Shown in pieces: positions 24,709 to 34,673 of a stretch of DNA of 64,000 nucleotides (position 1 is the first letter of the stretch; every line of letters starts with the position of its first letter). Origin of the DNA: Saprospiraceae bacterium (GTDB taxonomy: Bacteria > Bacteroidota > Bacteroidia > Chitinophagales > Saprospiraceae); the NCBI GenBank assembly GCA_019638385.1, contig JAHBTW010000007.1:124001-188000 (forward strand). Direction: 5' to 3'. Below the pieces are notes generated by a model, which was given only the letters and a program-made list of their open reading frames with translations, did not search any database and was not told the origin of the DNA. Position numbers and translations under genes: made by a program.

Positions 24709-25974
24709 ATGAAGTACATTGCCCTGCTTTCCGTATTGCTGCTGCCGCTTTGCCTGCCGGCACAAAAAAACCTGCTCCCAAAACTGCTCAAGCAGCACCC
24801 CGATAAATTTGCCCGGGTGCTTGCTAAACCGGAGCATCAGGTACAAATTATTTACACCCAAATAGACCGCGATGCCGCCAATCGCCCGCGATTCACCACC
24901 CACACCTACAGCGTGGACAAAGCGCTGTACTTTTACCCGGCCAGTACCGTGAAGTTGCCGGCGGCCCTGCTCGCTTTGGAGAAAATGAACAAAGTGCAAA
25001 TTACGGGCCTCGACCGCAACGCCGTGATGATCAATGGCGTCGCTTCGTCGCCTCAAACAGCCGCTACGCAAGACCCCACCTCCGCCAACGGCCTGCCCTC
25101 GCTCGCGCACTACATCCGCAAGCTCTTCATCGTGAGCGACAACGACGCGTTTAACCGCATTTACGAGTATCTCGGTCAGGAATACCTCACCCGCCGGCTG
25201 TGGGAAAAGGGCTACTACGATGCCCGCATCCTGCACCGACTCTCCGTTTCCGGTTTCGATGCGGAGGCCAACCGGCACACCAACCCGGTGAGTTTTTACA
25301 CCCAACCGCCCGCAGGGCAGAGCATTGAGCAAAGCACCCTGCTCTTTCATCAGGGCGAAGTGTATAGTAAGGCCTCGCCTAAATTCAGCCTGCGCAACGA
25401 GCTGCGCGGCAAGGGCTACATCAATCCTGCGGGCGATTTGGTGAATGAACCGTTTGATTTTCGACAGCGCAACTACATTGCCCTGCAAGACCTCCACGAC
25501 ATTGTGCAGGCCGTGATGTTTCCCGATGCCGTGCCCGATCAGCGCCGCTTCCGCATGAGCGAAGACGACTACCGCTTTGTGTGGCGGTGCATGTCGGAAT
25601 TGCCGCGCGAGAGCGATTACCCGTCCTATCCCGAAAAAGATTACGAGGACGGCTACGTCAAATTTCTGCTCTACGGCGATACCAAAGAGCGCATCCCCGG
25701 CCACATTCGCATATTCAATAAGGTAGGCAATGCCTACGGGTTCCTGACCGATGCGGCATACATAGTGGATATCGAAAACGGCGTGGAGTTTTTGCTCGCA
25801 GCTACCGTACACGTCAACGCTAATGAGATTTTCAACGACGGGGTGTATGAATACGATGCGGTCGGCTTTCCGTTTTTAGCCAATCTGGGCCGGGTAGTGT
25901 ATGCGCATGAGTTGCAGCGGGCGCGCAAGCACCGGCCGGATTTGACCCAACTCCTCGAAGCAATTGCTCGTTAG
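24709..25974 (+). CDS. Class A beta-lactamase-like serine hydrolase (exported)
   Basis: 421 residues from the ATG at 24709, which is directly followed by a signal peptide ending LCLPAQ. The penicillin-binding/beta-lactamase motifs are present: SxxK as STVK at 79-82 and SDN at 143-145 (in the context IVSDNDAFNRI). A KTG-like third motif is not obvious. It may be a lactamase-fold hydrolase acting on peptidoglycan or another ester or amide rather than on antibiotics; its length is well over the ~290 residues of true class A enzymes. Its stop overlaps that of the convergent barrel gene by 3 bases. Confidence 0.8.
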   Translation: MKYIALLSVLLLPLCLPAQKNLLPKLLKQHPDKFARVLAKPEHQVQIIYTQIDRDAANRPRFTTHTYSVDKALYFYPASTVKLPAALLALEKMNKVQITGLDRNAVMINGVASSPQTAATQDPTSANGLPSLAHYIRKLFIVSDNDAFNRIYEYLGQEYLTRRLWEKGYYDARILHRLSVSGFDAEANRHTNPVSFYTQPPAGQSIEQSTLLFHQGEVYSKASPKFSLRNELRGKGYINPAGDLVNEPFDFRQRNYIALQDLHDIVQAVMFPDAVPDQRRFRMSEDDYRFVWRCMSELPRESDYPSYPEKDYEDGYVKFLLYGDTKERIPGHIRIFNKVGNAYGFLTDAAYIVDIENGVEFLLAATVHVNANEIFNDGVYEYDAVGFPFLANLGRVVYAHELQRARKHRPDLTQLLEAIAR

Positions 25975-26558
25975 AATTTATAGGTGACCCCAAAACGAAT
26001 GGTAAACGGAACCTGTAAATCTTCCCGGGGCGGCGTAACGTTGTAGAGCAACATGATTTCATACCCCCATTCGCTGCCGCTGTTGTAGCCGCCGCCTATG
26101 TAGGTGTTGCCGTGCTGCCGCCGGAATATTTGTATTTCGCTGGAGCTAAAGCTCAAAAATGCCTGCTCGGACAATTCGTGCTCCACATGCGCAAAGATAT
26201 TGCGGGCCACCTTAGCCCGGCCGAAAACCCCTGCGCCCCATGCAACGGGATTAGCTGTTGCCAATTGGTTATTGGCCAATCTGACCCGGTAGTGGGTATA
26301 ATTGATGGAAACGCGCGGACCGATAGAGAACGGGCCGTACAATTTATACCCCACCATCGGCGCCACGCCGAGACCGAATGCGCTGATGCCCTGGCTGCCC
26401 GTGATACCGAGATTGAAACTGCCTCCGTACCACAATCGCTCGCCGAATTTCATATCGCTTTGCGCTGAAAGCGAGCGGATTCCCAACAACAGAATGAACA
26501 AAACGAACAGCACCGACCGACTGCCGGACAAGTGTAAAGAGCGAGGTTGTTTTTGCAT
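25971..26558 (-). CDS. Small outer-membrane beta-barrel protein
   Basis: 195 residues from the ATG at 26558. The signal peptide is long and ends at RSLSAQ. The mature part begins MKFGERLWYGGSFNLGITG and shows repeating amphipathic strands, ending FTIRFGVTYKF, a typical barrel C-terminus with a final phenylalanine. Function unknown. The open frame upstream of 26558 is only the translated short-word repeat tract, so it is not part of the gene. Confidence 0.75.
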   Translation of the reverse strand: MQKQPRSLHLSGSRSVLFVLFILLLGIRSLSAQSDMKFGERLWYGGSFNLGITGSQGISAFGLGVAPMVGYKLYGPFSIGPRVSINYTHYRVRLANNQLATANPVAWGAGVFGRAKVARNIFAHVEHELSEQAFLSFSSSEIQIFRRQHGNTYIGGGYNSGSEWGYEIMLLYNVTPPREDLQVPFTIRFGVTYKF

Positions 26559-26620
26559 AGCGGTTAATTTTGGGCCAAAGATAATACGCAAAGACGGGTT
26601 TTGGCATGGCTTGAATTTTT

Positions 26621-26750
26621 TGCTCGCAAAGGCGCAGAGACGCAAAGTGGCGGTTTTGTCCTGGCGGCTTTGCGAGATAATCTGGCGGCTTTGTCTTTGC
26701 GGCTTGGCGGCTTGGCGAGAGATTTTTCCGCTCGCAGAGGCGCAAAGTAC
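26621..26750. repeat. Short-word repeat tract (GCAAAG / GGCGGCTTTGC family)
   Basis: A gene-free spacer of ~370 bases (26559-26928) contains this tract. Words such as CGCAAAGGCGCAGAGACGCAAA and GGCGGCTTTG, and their complements, are repeated with small changes on both sides of a centre near 26690, so the RNA could fold. The rest of the spacer is the leader of the PKD protease gene. Confidence 0.7.
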
Positions 26751-26928
26751 GACCCGGAATTGGCAAATTGGTGACAAATATCAACCCCGACCAACTAAAA
26801 GGGCTGTTTTCGCGCTATATTCGCCCGGTTTTTCGCTTTTTTAATGAAGCGAAAAACCATCTCCCTCCCTGATAGCCAAACGAAGCAATCCAATTATTTT
26901 TTTCTTAACCACTAAGAATTGCCGTTTT

Positions 26929-29900
26929 ATGAAGCAGCGTTTACTCTTCTGTCTTTTCCTGTTCCCCTTTTCCATATTCGCTCAAAAACAAACACATCAC
27001 TGGACGCCTGTGCCATATACGCACACTGCGGCGCTGAGCGCGGAATTGGATAGTTGGAATGTTTACGCCTTTGACGCTGCGTCTTTGGTGCGAACCGCGC
27101 GGGAAAACCCGGAAGGGTTGGCCGTGGAATGGCAATTGGGCGGCAAGGTCGTAGCCTTCGACCTCTTTGCCGATGACATTCGCGCCAAGCGCTACCGCCT
27201 GCTGGAGGCCGGACCGGAGGGTATGAAGGAGTTGCCGGCAGGCCCCAACCTGACCTACGGAGGGCGCACCGCAGCCGGCGCACCGCTGCGCCTCACGCTC
27301 AATGACGACTTCGTTTTCGGTTACTGGCACGAGGGCGACAAAATCTGGTTTGTACAGCCTTTGCGCGATTTCGATCCCGAAGCAGCGCCCGGCCTGTACG
27401 TCGTGTTTGAAACCGGCGCGGTGAAACCCATGCCCAATGCCCGTTGCGGCTGGACGCACACCCTGGATATGCTCGAAAAAAAAGAAGCCGAGCACGACCA
27501 CGCCAAAGTAGTGGGCCAGTGCTATGAAGTAGAAATTGCCTTAGCGAGCGACTTCCTTATGCACCAGGCTTTCGGTTCCGTAACGGCTACGCAAAATTTC
27601 ACGCTGGGGGTGCTCAATAATGTACAATTCAACTACGACAATGAGTTTGCCGACGAAATTCGCTTTGTAGTGGTGGCCAACATGGTTTCCTCCTGTTCCA
27701 CCTGCGACCCCTGGACTTCCTCCACCGTGGCCAATACCCTGCTCACTTCTTTTCGCGACTGGGGCAACGGCGGCGGCTTCGGCGTCACCTATGATGTGGC
27801 ATCGCTGTGGACCAACCGCGATTTCAACGGCGACGTAATTGGCCTGGCCTGGCTCACGGCTATCTGTACCGGCAATCGCTACAACATATTGCAACGCTTC
27901 AGCAGCAACGCCCAATCTCTGCGCGTGCTGCAAGCCCACGAGTTGGGGCACAATTTCAGTGCCCAACACGACGCGGCCGGCTCGCCTACCATCATGGCGC
28001 CTTCGGTAACCACCTCCTCCGTTTGGTCGGCGGCCTCCGTCAATTCCATCAATAACTATATCGTCAACCGGGCGCAAACCGGTACTTGTTTCACCGACTG
28101 CGGAGCGCCCGTTCCTCCTACCGCCATTGCGCAAGTGCCGGTCACGCATGTATGTCCGGGCAGCGTGGTGCCGTTTATAGACGCCTCTACCGGCAGTCCT
28201 TTTATCTGGAACTGGGTGCTTCCCGGCGCAACGCCCGGCGGTTCTCAACAACAACACCCCACGGTTCGGTACAACAATGCCGGCTCATACCCGGTACAAC
28301 TCACCGTGGCCAACGATATCGGGTTCGATACGGAGATACTGTCTTTTGACATCCTGGTGGATAATGACGGCCAGAAATTTTTGCTCTACGAGACCTTTGA
28401 AAACGGCATGACCTGGCCGACCGTCAACCCCGACAACAACATCACCTGGGATGTGGTGCCGGTAGGCGGGACACAATATGGCACAAAAGCCGCTTTTGTC
28501 AATAATTTCGGCTACAGCGGAAACGGGCAGGTGGACGGCATGATATCGCCGCCTTTCAGCCTGCAGGGCGTGGCCGGGCCGGTACTCAAATTGGACTATG
28601 CCTACCGCCGGCGCAATACGACAAGCAATGACCAGTTGCGCATCAAGGTTTCTACCAACGGCGGCGCTACCTTCCCGCACACCGTCTTCACCGGACAGGA
28701 AAACGGCAGCGGCAACTTCGCCACCGGAACGCCCATCAACGCCGGTTTTACTCCCGCCAGTGTGAGCGACTGGTGCTACGGCCCCAACCCCGGCTCCGCT
28801 ACCTGCCTCGAAATCAGCCTGGCACAGTTTATGGGAGAGGAAAATGTGGCCATCCTGATTGAAAACGTGCATGGCACAACCGGCAACAATATGTATGTGG
28901 ACAACGTACGGGTGCAAGTGGATTGCGTACCGCCCGCGCCGCCGGTGGCCGCTATTTATGCGGAGCCGACGGTAGGTTGCGCGCCGCTCAGCGTTAGCTT
29001 TTTCGACGTATCCGACGGGATCGTCATTTCCAGAGAATGGAACTTCGAAGGAGGCAATCCCACCACCTCTACCGCAGAAAGCCCTACCGTGTCGTACACC
29101 GTGCCGGGGTCATACAGCGTATCTTTGCATGCTACCAACTCCGCCGGTACCAGTTTAGTCGTACAACCCGGCCTCATCAATGTCAATACCGCTCCGACAG
29201 CCGATTTTTCTTTTACCGTCAACGGCTCCACGGTGACCTTCACCAACCTCACGCAGGGCAGCGGCAACTTTTACACTTGGAACTTCGGCAACGGACAGTC
29301 TAGTTTTCAACCCAATCCCATCCATACTTATGCGCAACCCGGCCAATATACCGTACGCCTCACCGCTGCCAATGAATGCGGCCAAACGATCAAAGAAATA
29401 ATTGTCACAATTGTGCCGCCGCTGTCGGCTGCATTCTCTGCAGCGCCGCTGACGGGTTGTGCGCCCATCACCGTTGCGTTCAGCAATACTTCCATCGGCA
29501 ACCCCGGCGCTTACGCCTGGTCGTTCCCCGGAGGAAACCCCGCCACCTCCACTGCCGCCGATCCAACCGTAACCTATAATGTGCCCGGCACTTATGACGT
29601 GCGATTGATTGCCGTTTCCGGCAATTTCGCCGACACCCTTTTGATCGAAGATTATGTCGTCGTGGAGGGGCCGCCCGTCGCTGCGTTCCAAACCGGCTAC
29701 ACGCCCGGCCCGACAAGCGCCTCGTTTTCCAATACCTCCGCCAATGCCGATAGCGTCCGTTGGTTTGCCAACGGCGAAACGAGCGACGAGGACAACCCCG
29801 TTTTTGATTTTGAAACCGACGGCGAGTACACTGTCATCCTCGTGGCCTTCAACGCCTGCGGAAACGACACCACCGAACAAACACTGACCATCGTGACCGC

Positions 29901-31620
29901 CCCGCAAGCCGGGTTCAATCTCGATGCCGGCACCGGCTGCGCACCGGCAGAAGTGGTATTTGAAAACACTTCCAGCGCCAATGCCGCTTCCTATCAGTGG
30001 ACCTTTAGCGGCGGCGAACCGGAGACTTCTACCCTGCCCAACCCGACCGTTACTTACTCATTGCCCGGCACTTATGAGGTCACGCTCATCACCGGCAATG
30101 CCGCCGGATTGGATACGCTGACGCAAACCCTGACCATCGGCACAGGGCCGCAGGCGGGTTTTGATTTTAATACGCAATTGGGCCAAACGGAAGTTGCATG
30201 TTCCAATACTTCCGTGAATGCGCAGAGCGTGCGGTGGTTTGCCAACGGCGAAACGAGCGACGAGGACAACCCCGTTTTTGATTTTGAAACCGACGGCGAT
30301 TACACCATTATTCTCGTGGCCTTCAACGCCTGCGGAAACGACACCACCGAACAAACGCTGACCATCGTGACCGCCCCGCAAGCCGGGTTCAATCTCGATG
30401 CCGGCACCGGCTGCGCACCGGCAGAAGTGGTATTTGAAAACACTTCCAGCGCCAATGCGACTTCCTATCAGTGGACCTTTAGCGGCGGCGAACCGGAGAC
30501 TTCCACCCTGCCCAACCCGACGGTAACCTATTCTACACCCGGCACTTACGAGGTCACGCTCATCACCGGCAATGCCGCCGGAACGAGTATGCTGACGCAA
30601 ACCGTGACGGTCATTACCGCGCCCCAGGCCGCCTCTTTCGATTTTGCCGTAAACGGCACATTAGTCGAGTTTAGCGGCGAAGCGAGCGGCGCCACGGAAT
30701 ACCTCTGGGATTTTGGGGACGGCGAGGGCAGTACCTCGCAAAATCCTTCGCACAGCTACGCTGATGACGGAGCATACATCGTCACGTTCACGGCGAGCAA
30801 TGCCTGCGGCTCTTTCACAACGACCGATACCGTGACCATCAGCAATGCTCTACCCTCGGTCAATTTCAGCGCAGTATCGCGTCGGGGTTGCGCACCGTTT
30901 GAAGTGCAATTCCTCAACCAGTCGTCGGAGAATGCGCTGAGCTTTCTTTGGCTGATGCCCGGCGCTGAACCGGCCAGTTCCACCGAGGCCAATCCGGTGG
31001 TGGTGTACGACCAGCCCGGTATTTATTCGGTGACCCTGACGGCGACCAATGCGGCCGGCGGCGCATCCATTGCGCGCATGGATTTCATCGAAGTACTGGC
31101 GCAGCCGGAGGCGGCTTTCGATGTTAGTATTGACAATCTGATTGTTACATTTACCAATACCTCTGCACACGGCGACAGCTATAGCTGGGATTTCGGCGAC
31201 GGCAGCCCGCTATCCGATGAGGAAAATCCGGTGCACACCTACGCCGGCCCCGGCATGTATGTGGTCCTATTGGAGGTGACCAATGAATGCGGTTCGGTAG
31301 CGTTTACGCAGGAAATCAATGTCATTGTCAGTTCGACAGGAGAATGGAGTGCGGGGAGTCATTTCCGGGTGTACCCCAATCCGGCGAACGATCTGATCGT
31401 GCTGGAAGGCGCCTTCGGAAGCATAAGCGACGGAACGGGCGCCATCGAACTATTCGACGCCATAGGCCGGCGCGTGCTGCACCTGCCCCTGCAAGTGGTG
31501 AACGGTGCGGTGCGGCAGGAAATCACTGTGGCGCAACTACCTGCCGGAGCCTATTTTTATGAATTGAAATGGAATGCAACGACGGCGCCGGTGGCCGGGA
31601 AGTTGGTCATTGTGCGGTAG
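26929..31620 (+). CDS. T9SS-secreted zinc metalloprotease with eleven PKD domains
   Basis: 1563 residues. Signal peptide 1-18 (ends IFAQ) and a propeptide-like region to ~190 come first. The catalytic domain carries HELGHNFSAQHD at 337-348 (HExxHxxxxxHD of metzincins) and a Met-turn at M356 (IMAPS), closest to reprolysin-type M12B enzymes. One PKD domain, a jelly-roll region (~480-665) and ten more PKD domains follow. The latter alternate between a GCAP type and an ACG/ECG type. The C-terminus (YPNPANDLIVLEG ... LPAGAYFYEL) is a type IX sorting tail. It is expected on the cell surface, degrading proteins or polymers. Confidence 0.92.
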   Translation: MKQRLLFCLFLFPFSIFAQKQTHHWTPVPYTHTAALSAELDSWNVYAFDAASLVRTARENPEGLAVEWQLGGKVVAFDLFADDIRAKRYRLLEAGPEGMKELPAGPNLTYGGRTAAGAPLRLTLNDDFVFGYWHEGDKIWFVQPLRDFDPEAAPGLYVVFETGAVKPMPNARCGWTHTLDMLEKKEAEHDHAKVVGQCYEVEIALASDFLMHQAFGSVTATQNFTLGVLNNVQFNYDNEFADEIRFVVVANMVSSCSTCDPWTSSTVANTLLTSFRDWGNGGGFGVTYDVASLWTNRDFNGDVIGLAWLTAICTGNRYNILQRFSSNAQSLRVLQAHELGHNFSAQHDAAGSPTIMAPSVTTSSVWSAASVNSINNYIVNRAQTGTCFTDCGAPVPPTAIAQVPVTHVCPGSVVPFIDASTGSPFIWNWVLPGATPGGSQQQHPTVRYNNAGSYPVQLTVANDIGFDTEILSFDILVDNDGQKFLLYETFENGMTWPTVNPDNNITWDVVPVGGTQYGTKAAFVNNFGYSGNGQVDGMISPPFSLQGVAGPVLKLDYAYRRRNTTSNDQLRIKVSTNGGATFPHTVFTGQENGSGNFATGTPINAGFTPASVSDWCYGPNPGSATCLEISLAQFMGEENVAILIENVHGTTGNNMYVDNVRVQVDCVPPAPPVAAIYAEPTVGCAPLSVSFFDVSDGIVISREWNFEGGNPTTSTAESPTVSYTVPGSYSVSLHATNSAGTSLVVQPGLINVNTAPTADFSFTVNGSTVTFTNLTQGSGNFYTWNFGNGQSSFQPNPIHTYAQPGQYTVRLTAANECGQTIKEIIVTIVPPLSAAFSAAPLTGCAPITVAFSNTSIGNPGAYAWSFPGGNPATSTAADPTVTYNVPGTYDVRLIAVSGNFADTLLIEDYVVVEGPPVAAFQTGYTPGPTSASFSNTSANADSVRWFANGETSDEDNPVFDFETDGEYTVILVAFNACGNDTTEQTLTIVTAPQAGFNLDAGTGCAPAEVVFENTSSANAASYQWTFSGGEPETSTLPNPTVTYSLPGTYEVTLITGNAAGLDTLTQTLTIGTGPQAGFDFNTQLGQTEVACSNTSVNAQSVRWFANGETSDEDNPVFDFETDGDYTIILVAFNACGNDTTEQTLTIVTAPQAGFNLDAGTGCAPAEVVFENTSSANATSYQWTFSGGEPETSTLPNPTVTYSTPGTYEVTLITGNAAGTSMLTQTVTVITAPQAASFDFAVNGTLVEFSGEASGATEYLWDFGDGEGSTSQNPSHSYADDGAYIVTFTASNACGSFTTTDTVTISNALPSVNFSAVSRRGCAPFEVQFLNQSSENALSFLWLMPGAEPASSTEANPVVVYDQPGIYSVTLTATNAAGGASIARMDFIEVLAQPEAAFDVSIDNLIVTFTNTSAHGDSYSWDFGDGSPLSDEENPVHTYAGPGMYVVLLEVTNECGSVAFTQEINVIVSSTGEWSAGSHFRVYPNPANDLIVLEGAFGSISDGTGAIELFDAIGRRVLHLPLQVVNGAVRQEITVAQLPAGAYFYELKWNATTAPVAGKLVIVR
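29761..30564 (+). repeat. 474-bp internal duplication in the PKD array
   Basis: The segment 29761 to about 30090 is almost identical in DNA to 30235 to about 30564, an offset of exactly 474 bases (158 codons, two PKD domains). The surrounding PKD domains are far more divergent, so this pair is a recent duplication or has been homogenised by gene conversion. Confidence 0.85.
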
Positions 31621-31946
31621 AAAGGTAAAAAGGCAAATGGGCAAATAGGCAAGGCGCAAATGGGTAATCCTCCTTCGCTCCTACGCCAGAATCTCCCTGA
31701 TCAGAACAGATAGTGATCTCGGCGGGAAAATTTCAAAAATCACCCAAAGGGTGCCGGGAGGGTTGTGTCCAGCCAACTCATTCGCCCCGTAAATGCCTTG
31801 TTCTGCAAAATATTAATGCCCGATTTTTATTCCGTGGTACACTTGAAAGGGGGATTTTCAAGGAGACTCTATTTCCCGGAGTGTTGCGTGCTGCTTCGTA
31901 TGCCTCTTGGTCGTTCAATGCACAACAACGGTTAAAGAGAAATCCC
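31621..31946. other. Intergenic region with a short AAAxGGCAAAT repeat
   Basis: 326 bases between the protease and the convergent glgP. The first ~47 bases (31622-31668) repeat the word GGCAAATGGGCAAATAGGCA. The rest has no gene I can support; an ORF running through it continues into the antisense of glgP and has no family features. Confidence 0.5.
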
Positions 31947-33575
31947 CTACCCCTTCTTATACAACAACTCATAATACTCCTCCAGCATGCGCTTCACGCC
32001 GAAGTATTCTTTAGTACCGAGGATACTGGCGCGCATCATGTCCACCCATTTGGCGGGATGGTCGTAGTAGGTGGGCAACACTTCCTGTGTGAGCACGCGG
32101 TAGAGCGCGTCGCGGTCGTGTGCGTCGAGGATGCTTTCGTCGGCGTGTTCAAAGCCGTCGCCGAACTGCCAACCGTTGACGCCGTGTTCGCAGGCTTCGG
32201 GCCACCAGCCGTCTAAGATACTGAGATTGAGTACGCCGTTCATGGCGGCTTTCATGCCGCTGGTGCCGCTCGCTTCTTTGGGCCGGCGGGGATTGTTGAG
32301 CCACACGTCGGAGCCGCGGGTGAGGGCCGCGCCGATGGTCATGTCGTAGTTTTCCAAAAACACCACTGCGCCGGGATATTTTTTGGACATGGCCACGAGG
32401 TTGGCGGCGATGGCCTTGCCGGTGTCGTCTAAGGGATGGGCGCGCCCGGAGAACACGATCTGGATTTTGCGGTCGCGCAGCAGCGGATCAATGATGTCAG
32501 GTTTGCTGAAGATGAGGTCGCTGCGCTTATAGGGCACGGCACGCCGGGAGAACCCGATGATGAGATTATCGGCGAGGAGTTCTACGCCGGTGCGGTCTTT
32601 GACGAATTGCACTAATGCGCGTTTGTTTTTCAAATGCGCGGCCCATAGATCGCCACCATTTTCGGCGGTTTGTATCATATCGGCATCCACCCAGGTAGGC
32701 AGGTGAATGGCATTGGTGATGCCGATGATGTCGGAACGGCCGGTCACATGCTTCCACATATCGTTGGCCGTGACGCCGTGCAGTTGAGCTACGGCATTGG
32801 ATTTGCGCGACAAGCGCAGACCGCCCACCGTCATGTTGAAGGGATCGCCGCCTATTTTTTTGAGTTGTGCCGGCGTCATGTCCATATTGGCGCCCATGTA
32901 GAGGAGGCGGTCAATGGGGTGCGATTCGTTGCCTTGCACCACCGGGGTGTGGGTGGTGAATACAATTTGCTCGCGGCTTTTGGTCCAGGCTTCCTCAAAA
33001 GTGGCGCCCTGTACTCTTTTTTCGCGCATGAGTTCAAAACCGGCAAAGAGAGCGTGGCCTTCGTTGAAGTGATACACATCCACATCAATACCCAAAGCGC
33101 GCAGAGCGCGTACGCCGCCCACGCCGAGTACGATTTCCTGCGCGATGCGCTCCTCGCCGAACCAGCCGTAGAGTTGTCCGGTGATCCAGGGGTCTTCTCC
33201 GTTTTCGGGCAGGTCGGTATCGAGCAGGTAGAGGGGCGCATTGCCGAATCGGTCGAGCTTCCACACTTTGCACTGTACAGGGCGCTTGCGGATGTCCACC
33301 GTCACCGTCACGCCGGTATCTTCGAGAAATTCTTCGTAGTTGTAGTTGTGGTAAGTATCGTAGGGTTGCCCTTTGGCGTCAATCATCTGATCGGTGTAGC
33401 CCTGCTTCCATTTGATGCCGATGCCTACGATGGGATATTCGTAATCTTTAGCGCCTTTCATATAATCGCCGGCGAGGATGCCGAGACCGCCTGCGTACGC
33501 TTTGAAGCGGTTATCCAATCCGTATTCCATACAAAAATATGCCACGCGGGGCAGAGCAGTGTGGGTATTTGCCAT
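31947..33575 (-). CDS. glgP: Alpha-glucan phosphorylase (GT35, short form)
   Basis: 542 residues. It releases glucose 1-phosphate from glycogen or other alpha-glucans using pyridoxal phosphate. The cofactor lysine lies in EASGTSGMKAAMNG, and the phosphate-site segment IGFSRRAVPYKRSDL and the HFNEGHALF block are present. At 542 residues it belongs to the short alpha-glucan phosphorylase group, not the ~820-residue classical form. It stands alone. The glycogen-binding proteins at 56540 and 57317 are the other glucan-related genes in the window. Confidence 0.92.
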   Translation of the reverse strand: MANTHTALPRVAYFCMEYGLDNRFKAYAGGLGILAGDYMKGAKDYEYPIVGIGIKWKQGYTDQMIDAKGQPYDTYHNYNYEEFLEDTGVTVTVDIRKRPVQCKVWKLDRFGNAPLYLLDTDLPENGEDPWITGQLYGWFGEERIAQEIVLGVGGVRALRALGIDVDVYHFNEGHALFAGFELMREKRVQGATFEEAWTKSREQIVFTTHTPVVQGNESHPIDRLLYMGANMDMTPAQLKKIGGDPFNMTVGGLRLSRKSNAVAQLHGVTANDMWKHVTGRSDIIGITNAIHLPTWVDADMIQTAENGGDLWAAHLKNKRALVQFVKDRTGVELLADNLIIGFSRRAVPYKRSDLIFSKPDIIDPLLRDRKIQIVFSGRAHPLDDTGKAIAANLVAMSKKYPGAVVFLENYDMTIGAALTRGSDVWLNNPRRPKEASGTSGMKAAMNGVLNLSILDGWWPEACEHGVNGWQFGDGFEHADESILDAHDRDALYRVLTQEVLPTYYDHPAKWVDMMRASILGTKEYFGVKRMLEEYYELLYKKG

Positions 33576-33614
33576 GATGGTGTTGCAATTTATTTTCCGG
33601 CCAAACTTACGACC

Positions 33615-34295
33615 TTATCCTGAAAATTTTTTCAACGCTCTTGTCATCTCTCTTTTTCCTGGAGGGCCGGGGATAGACTCCAATTGGAATCCGAGTGCTT
33701 TGAGGGTTCTTTTTACGGCGCCTTTGGCGCAATAGGTCACCAATACGCCGTTGGGGCGCAGCGCCTCATATACGCGACCAAGCACAGCCTCCGTCCACAA
33801 TTCCGGTTGGGTTTCCGGGGCGAAGGCGTCGAAGTAACACACGTCGAATGAGCCGTCGTAGGCGATTTCTTCAAAGCGGCCGATGATTTTTCGGAAAAGG
33901 AAATCAGGTGTGATTTGGAGTGCTGCGCCGGATGCCGCCCGGTGCATGGCCAAGAGATGCTCGCGGCTGTCGTTCCTGCCGAGGAGTTCCGGATAGTTGA
34001 GCAAGGCCGCCTGCGTTTCGCTGAGGGGAAAGGCTTCTACGGTTTCATACCGAATACTTATACCCAATCGCTCCGCCTCCAGCAAGGTGAGCAAAGCGTT
34101 GAGGCCCGTGCCGAAGCCGAGTTCCAAAACGGCAATATCCTTTTGCAGAATGGCTTTGGGGAAAAGCCCGGCTTCCAGAAAGACATGCTTCGACTCCTGT
34201 ACGGCGCCGTACTTAGAATGATAACTCACCCCGAACCGATGTGAAAACACCGAGTGGGAGCCATCCTGGGTTTCGAAGATATCGTCTTGTTCCAT
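33615..34295 (-). CDS. mnmD: tRNA 5-methylaminomethyl-2-thiouridine methyltransferase MnmD-like
   Basis: 226 residues. It methylates the wobble uridine side chain in the last step of mnm5s2U34 formation, here as a stand-alone enzyme rather than fused to the MnmC oxidase domain. Visible features are QDGSHSVFSHRFGVSYHS at the N-terminus, the SAM-binding LELGFGTGLNALL near residue 57, CYFDAFAPETQPELW (about 152), and the final PGPPGKREM. Length and order match the family. A 24-base gap separates it from the upstream ytxJ gene on the same strand. Confidence 0.9.
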   Translation of the reverse strand: MEQDDIFETQDGSHSVFSHRFGVSYHSKYGAVQESKHVFLEAGLFPKAILQKDIAVLELGFGTGLNALLTLLEAERLGISIRYETVEAFPLSETQAALLNYPELLGRNDSREHLLAMHRAASGAALQITPDFLFRKIIGRFEEIAYDGSFDVCYFDAFAPETQPELWTEAVLGRVYEALRPNGVLVTYCAKGAVKRTLKALGFQLESIPGPPGKREMTRALKKFSG

Positions 34296-34319
34296 CGGAT
34301 GGATTGCAAAGGCGTGAAA

Positions 34320-34667
34320 TCAAACGGCGCTGTGGAAACAATCGCGCAACTCCTCAACAGAAATGTCTAAGTGTGAAGATTCGCAAGTGCATTCCCCGTT
34401 GCGGATGAGCAACAGTTGGGGCGACTCGTGATGCACCGAAAAGCGATCGGCCACATAATTGGATACCTTTCGGAAAGCGATGAGGTCCAAATAATACGGC
34501 TCCACCTCTGTTTCGTCAAAGTCCCATTTTTGTTCTAAGCGATGCTTGGCGATGTAGCTGATGTTGCAGCGGGTGCTGTGCTTGAGAATAACGCAGGGCT
34601 TGTTGTGCGAACGCTCGGCTATTTCCTCCACCTGCCCCACTGTTTCGAGGGCTTTCCAACTGAGCAC
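34320..34667 (-). CDS. ytxJ: Bacillithiol-system monothiol redoxin YtxJ-like
   Basis: 115 residues with a thioredoxin-like fold. KHSTRCNISYIAKHRLE matches the CxIS active-site region of YtxJ (bacilliredoxin C), and HESPQLLLIRNGE supplies the cis-proline segment. Such proteins remove bacillithiol from protein cysteines. No bacillithiol synthesis gene is visible in this window, so the thiol partner is assumed from the family. It lies 6 bases downstream of a small lipoprotein gene and just upstream of mnmD. Confidence 0.85.
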   Translation of the reverse strand: MLSWKALETVGQVEEIAERSHNKPCVILKHSTRCNISYIAKHRLEQKWDFDETEVEPYYLDLIAFRKVSNYVADRFSVHHESPQLLLIRNGECTCESSHLDISVEELRDCFHSAV

Positions 34668-34673
34668 CGGAGC

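Noticed and set aside
24685..25812. 375-codon minus-strand ORF opposite the serine hydrolase
   Set aside because: Antisense of a gene with catalytic motifs, no motifs of its own.
26621..26750. CRISPR or tRNA cluster in the repeat tract
   Set aside because: Words are too short and irregular, orientation flips, and no cloverleaf can be drawn.
31713..32216. 167-codon plus-strand ORF downstream of the PKD protease
   Set aside because: The first part has no family features and the rest is antisense to glgP.
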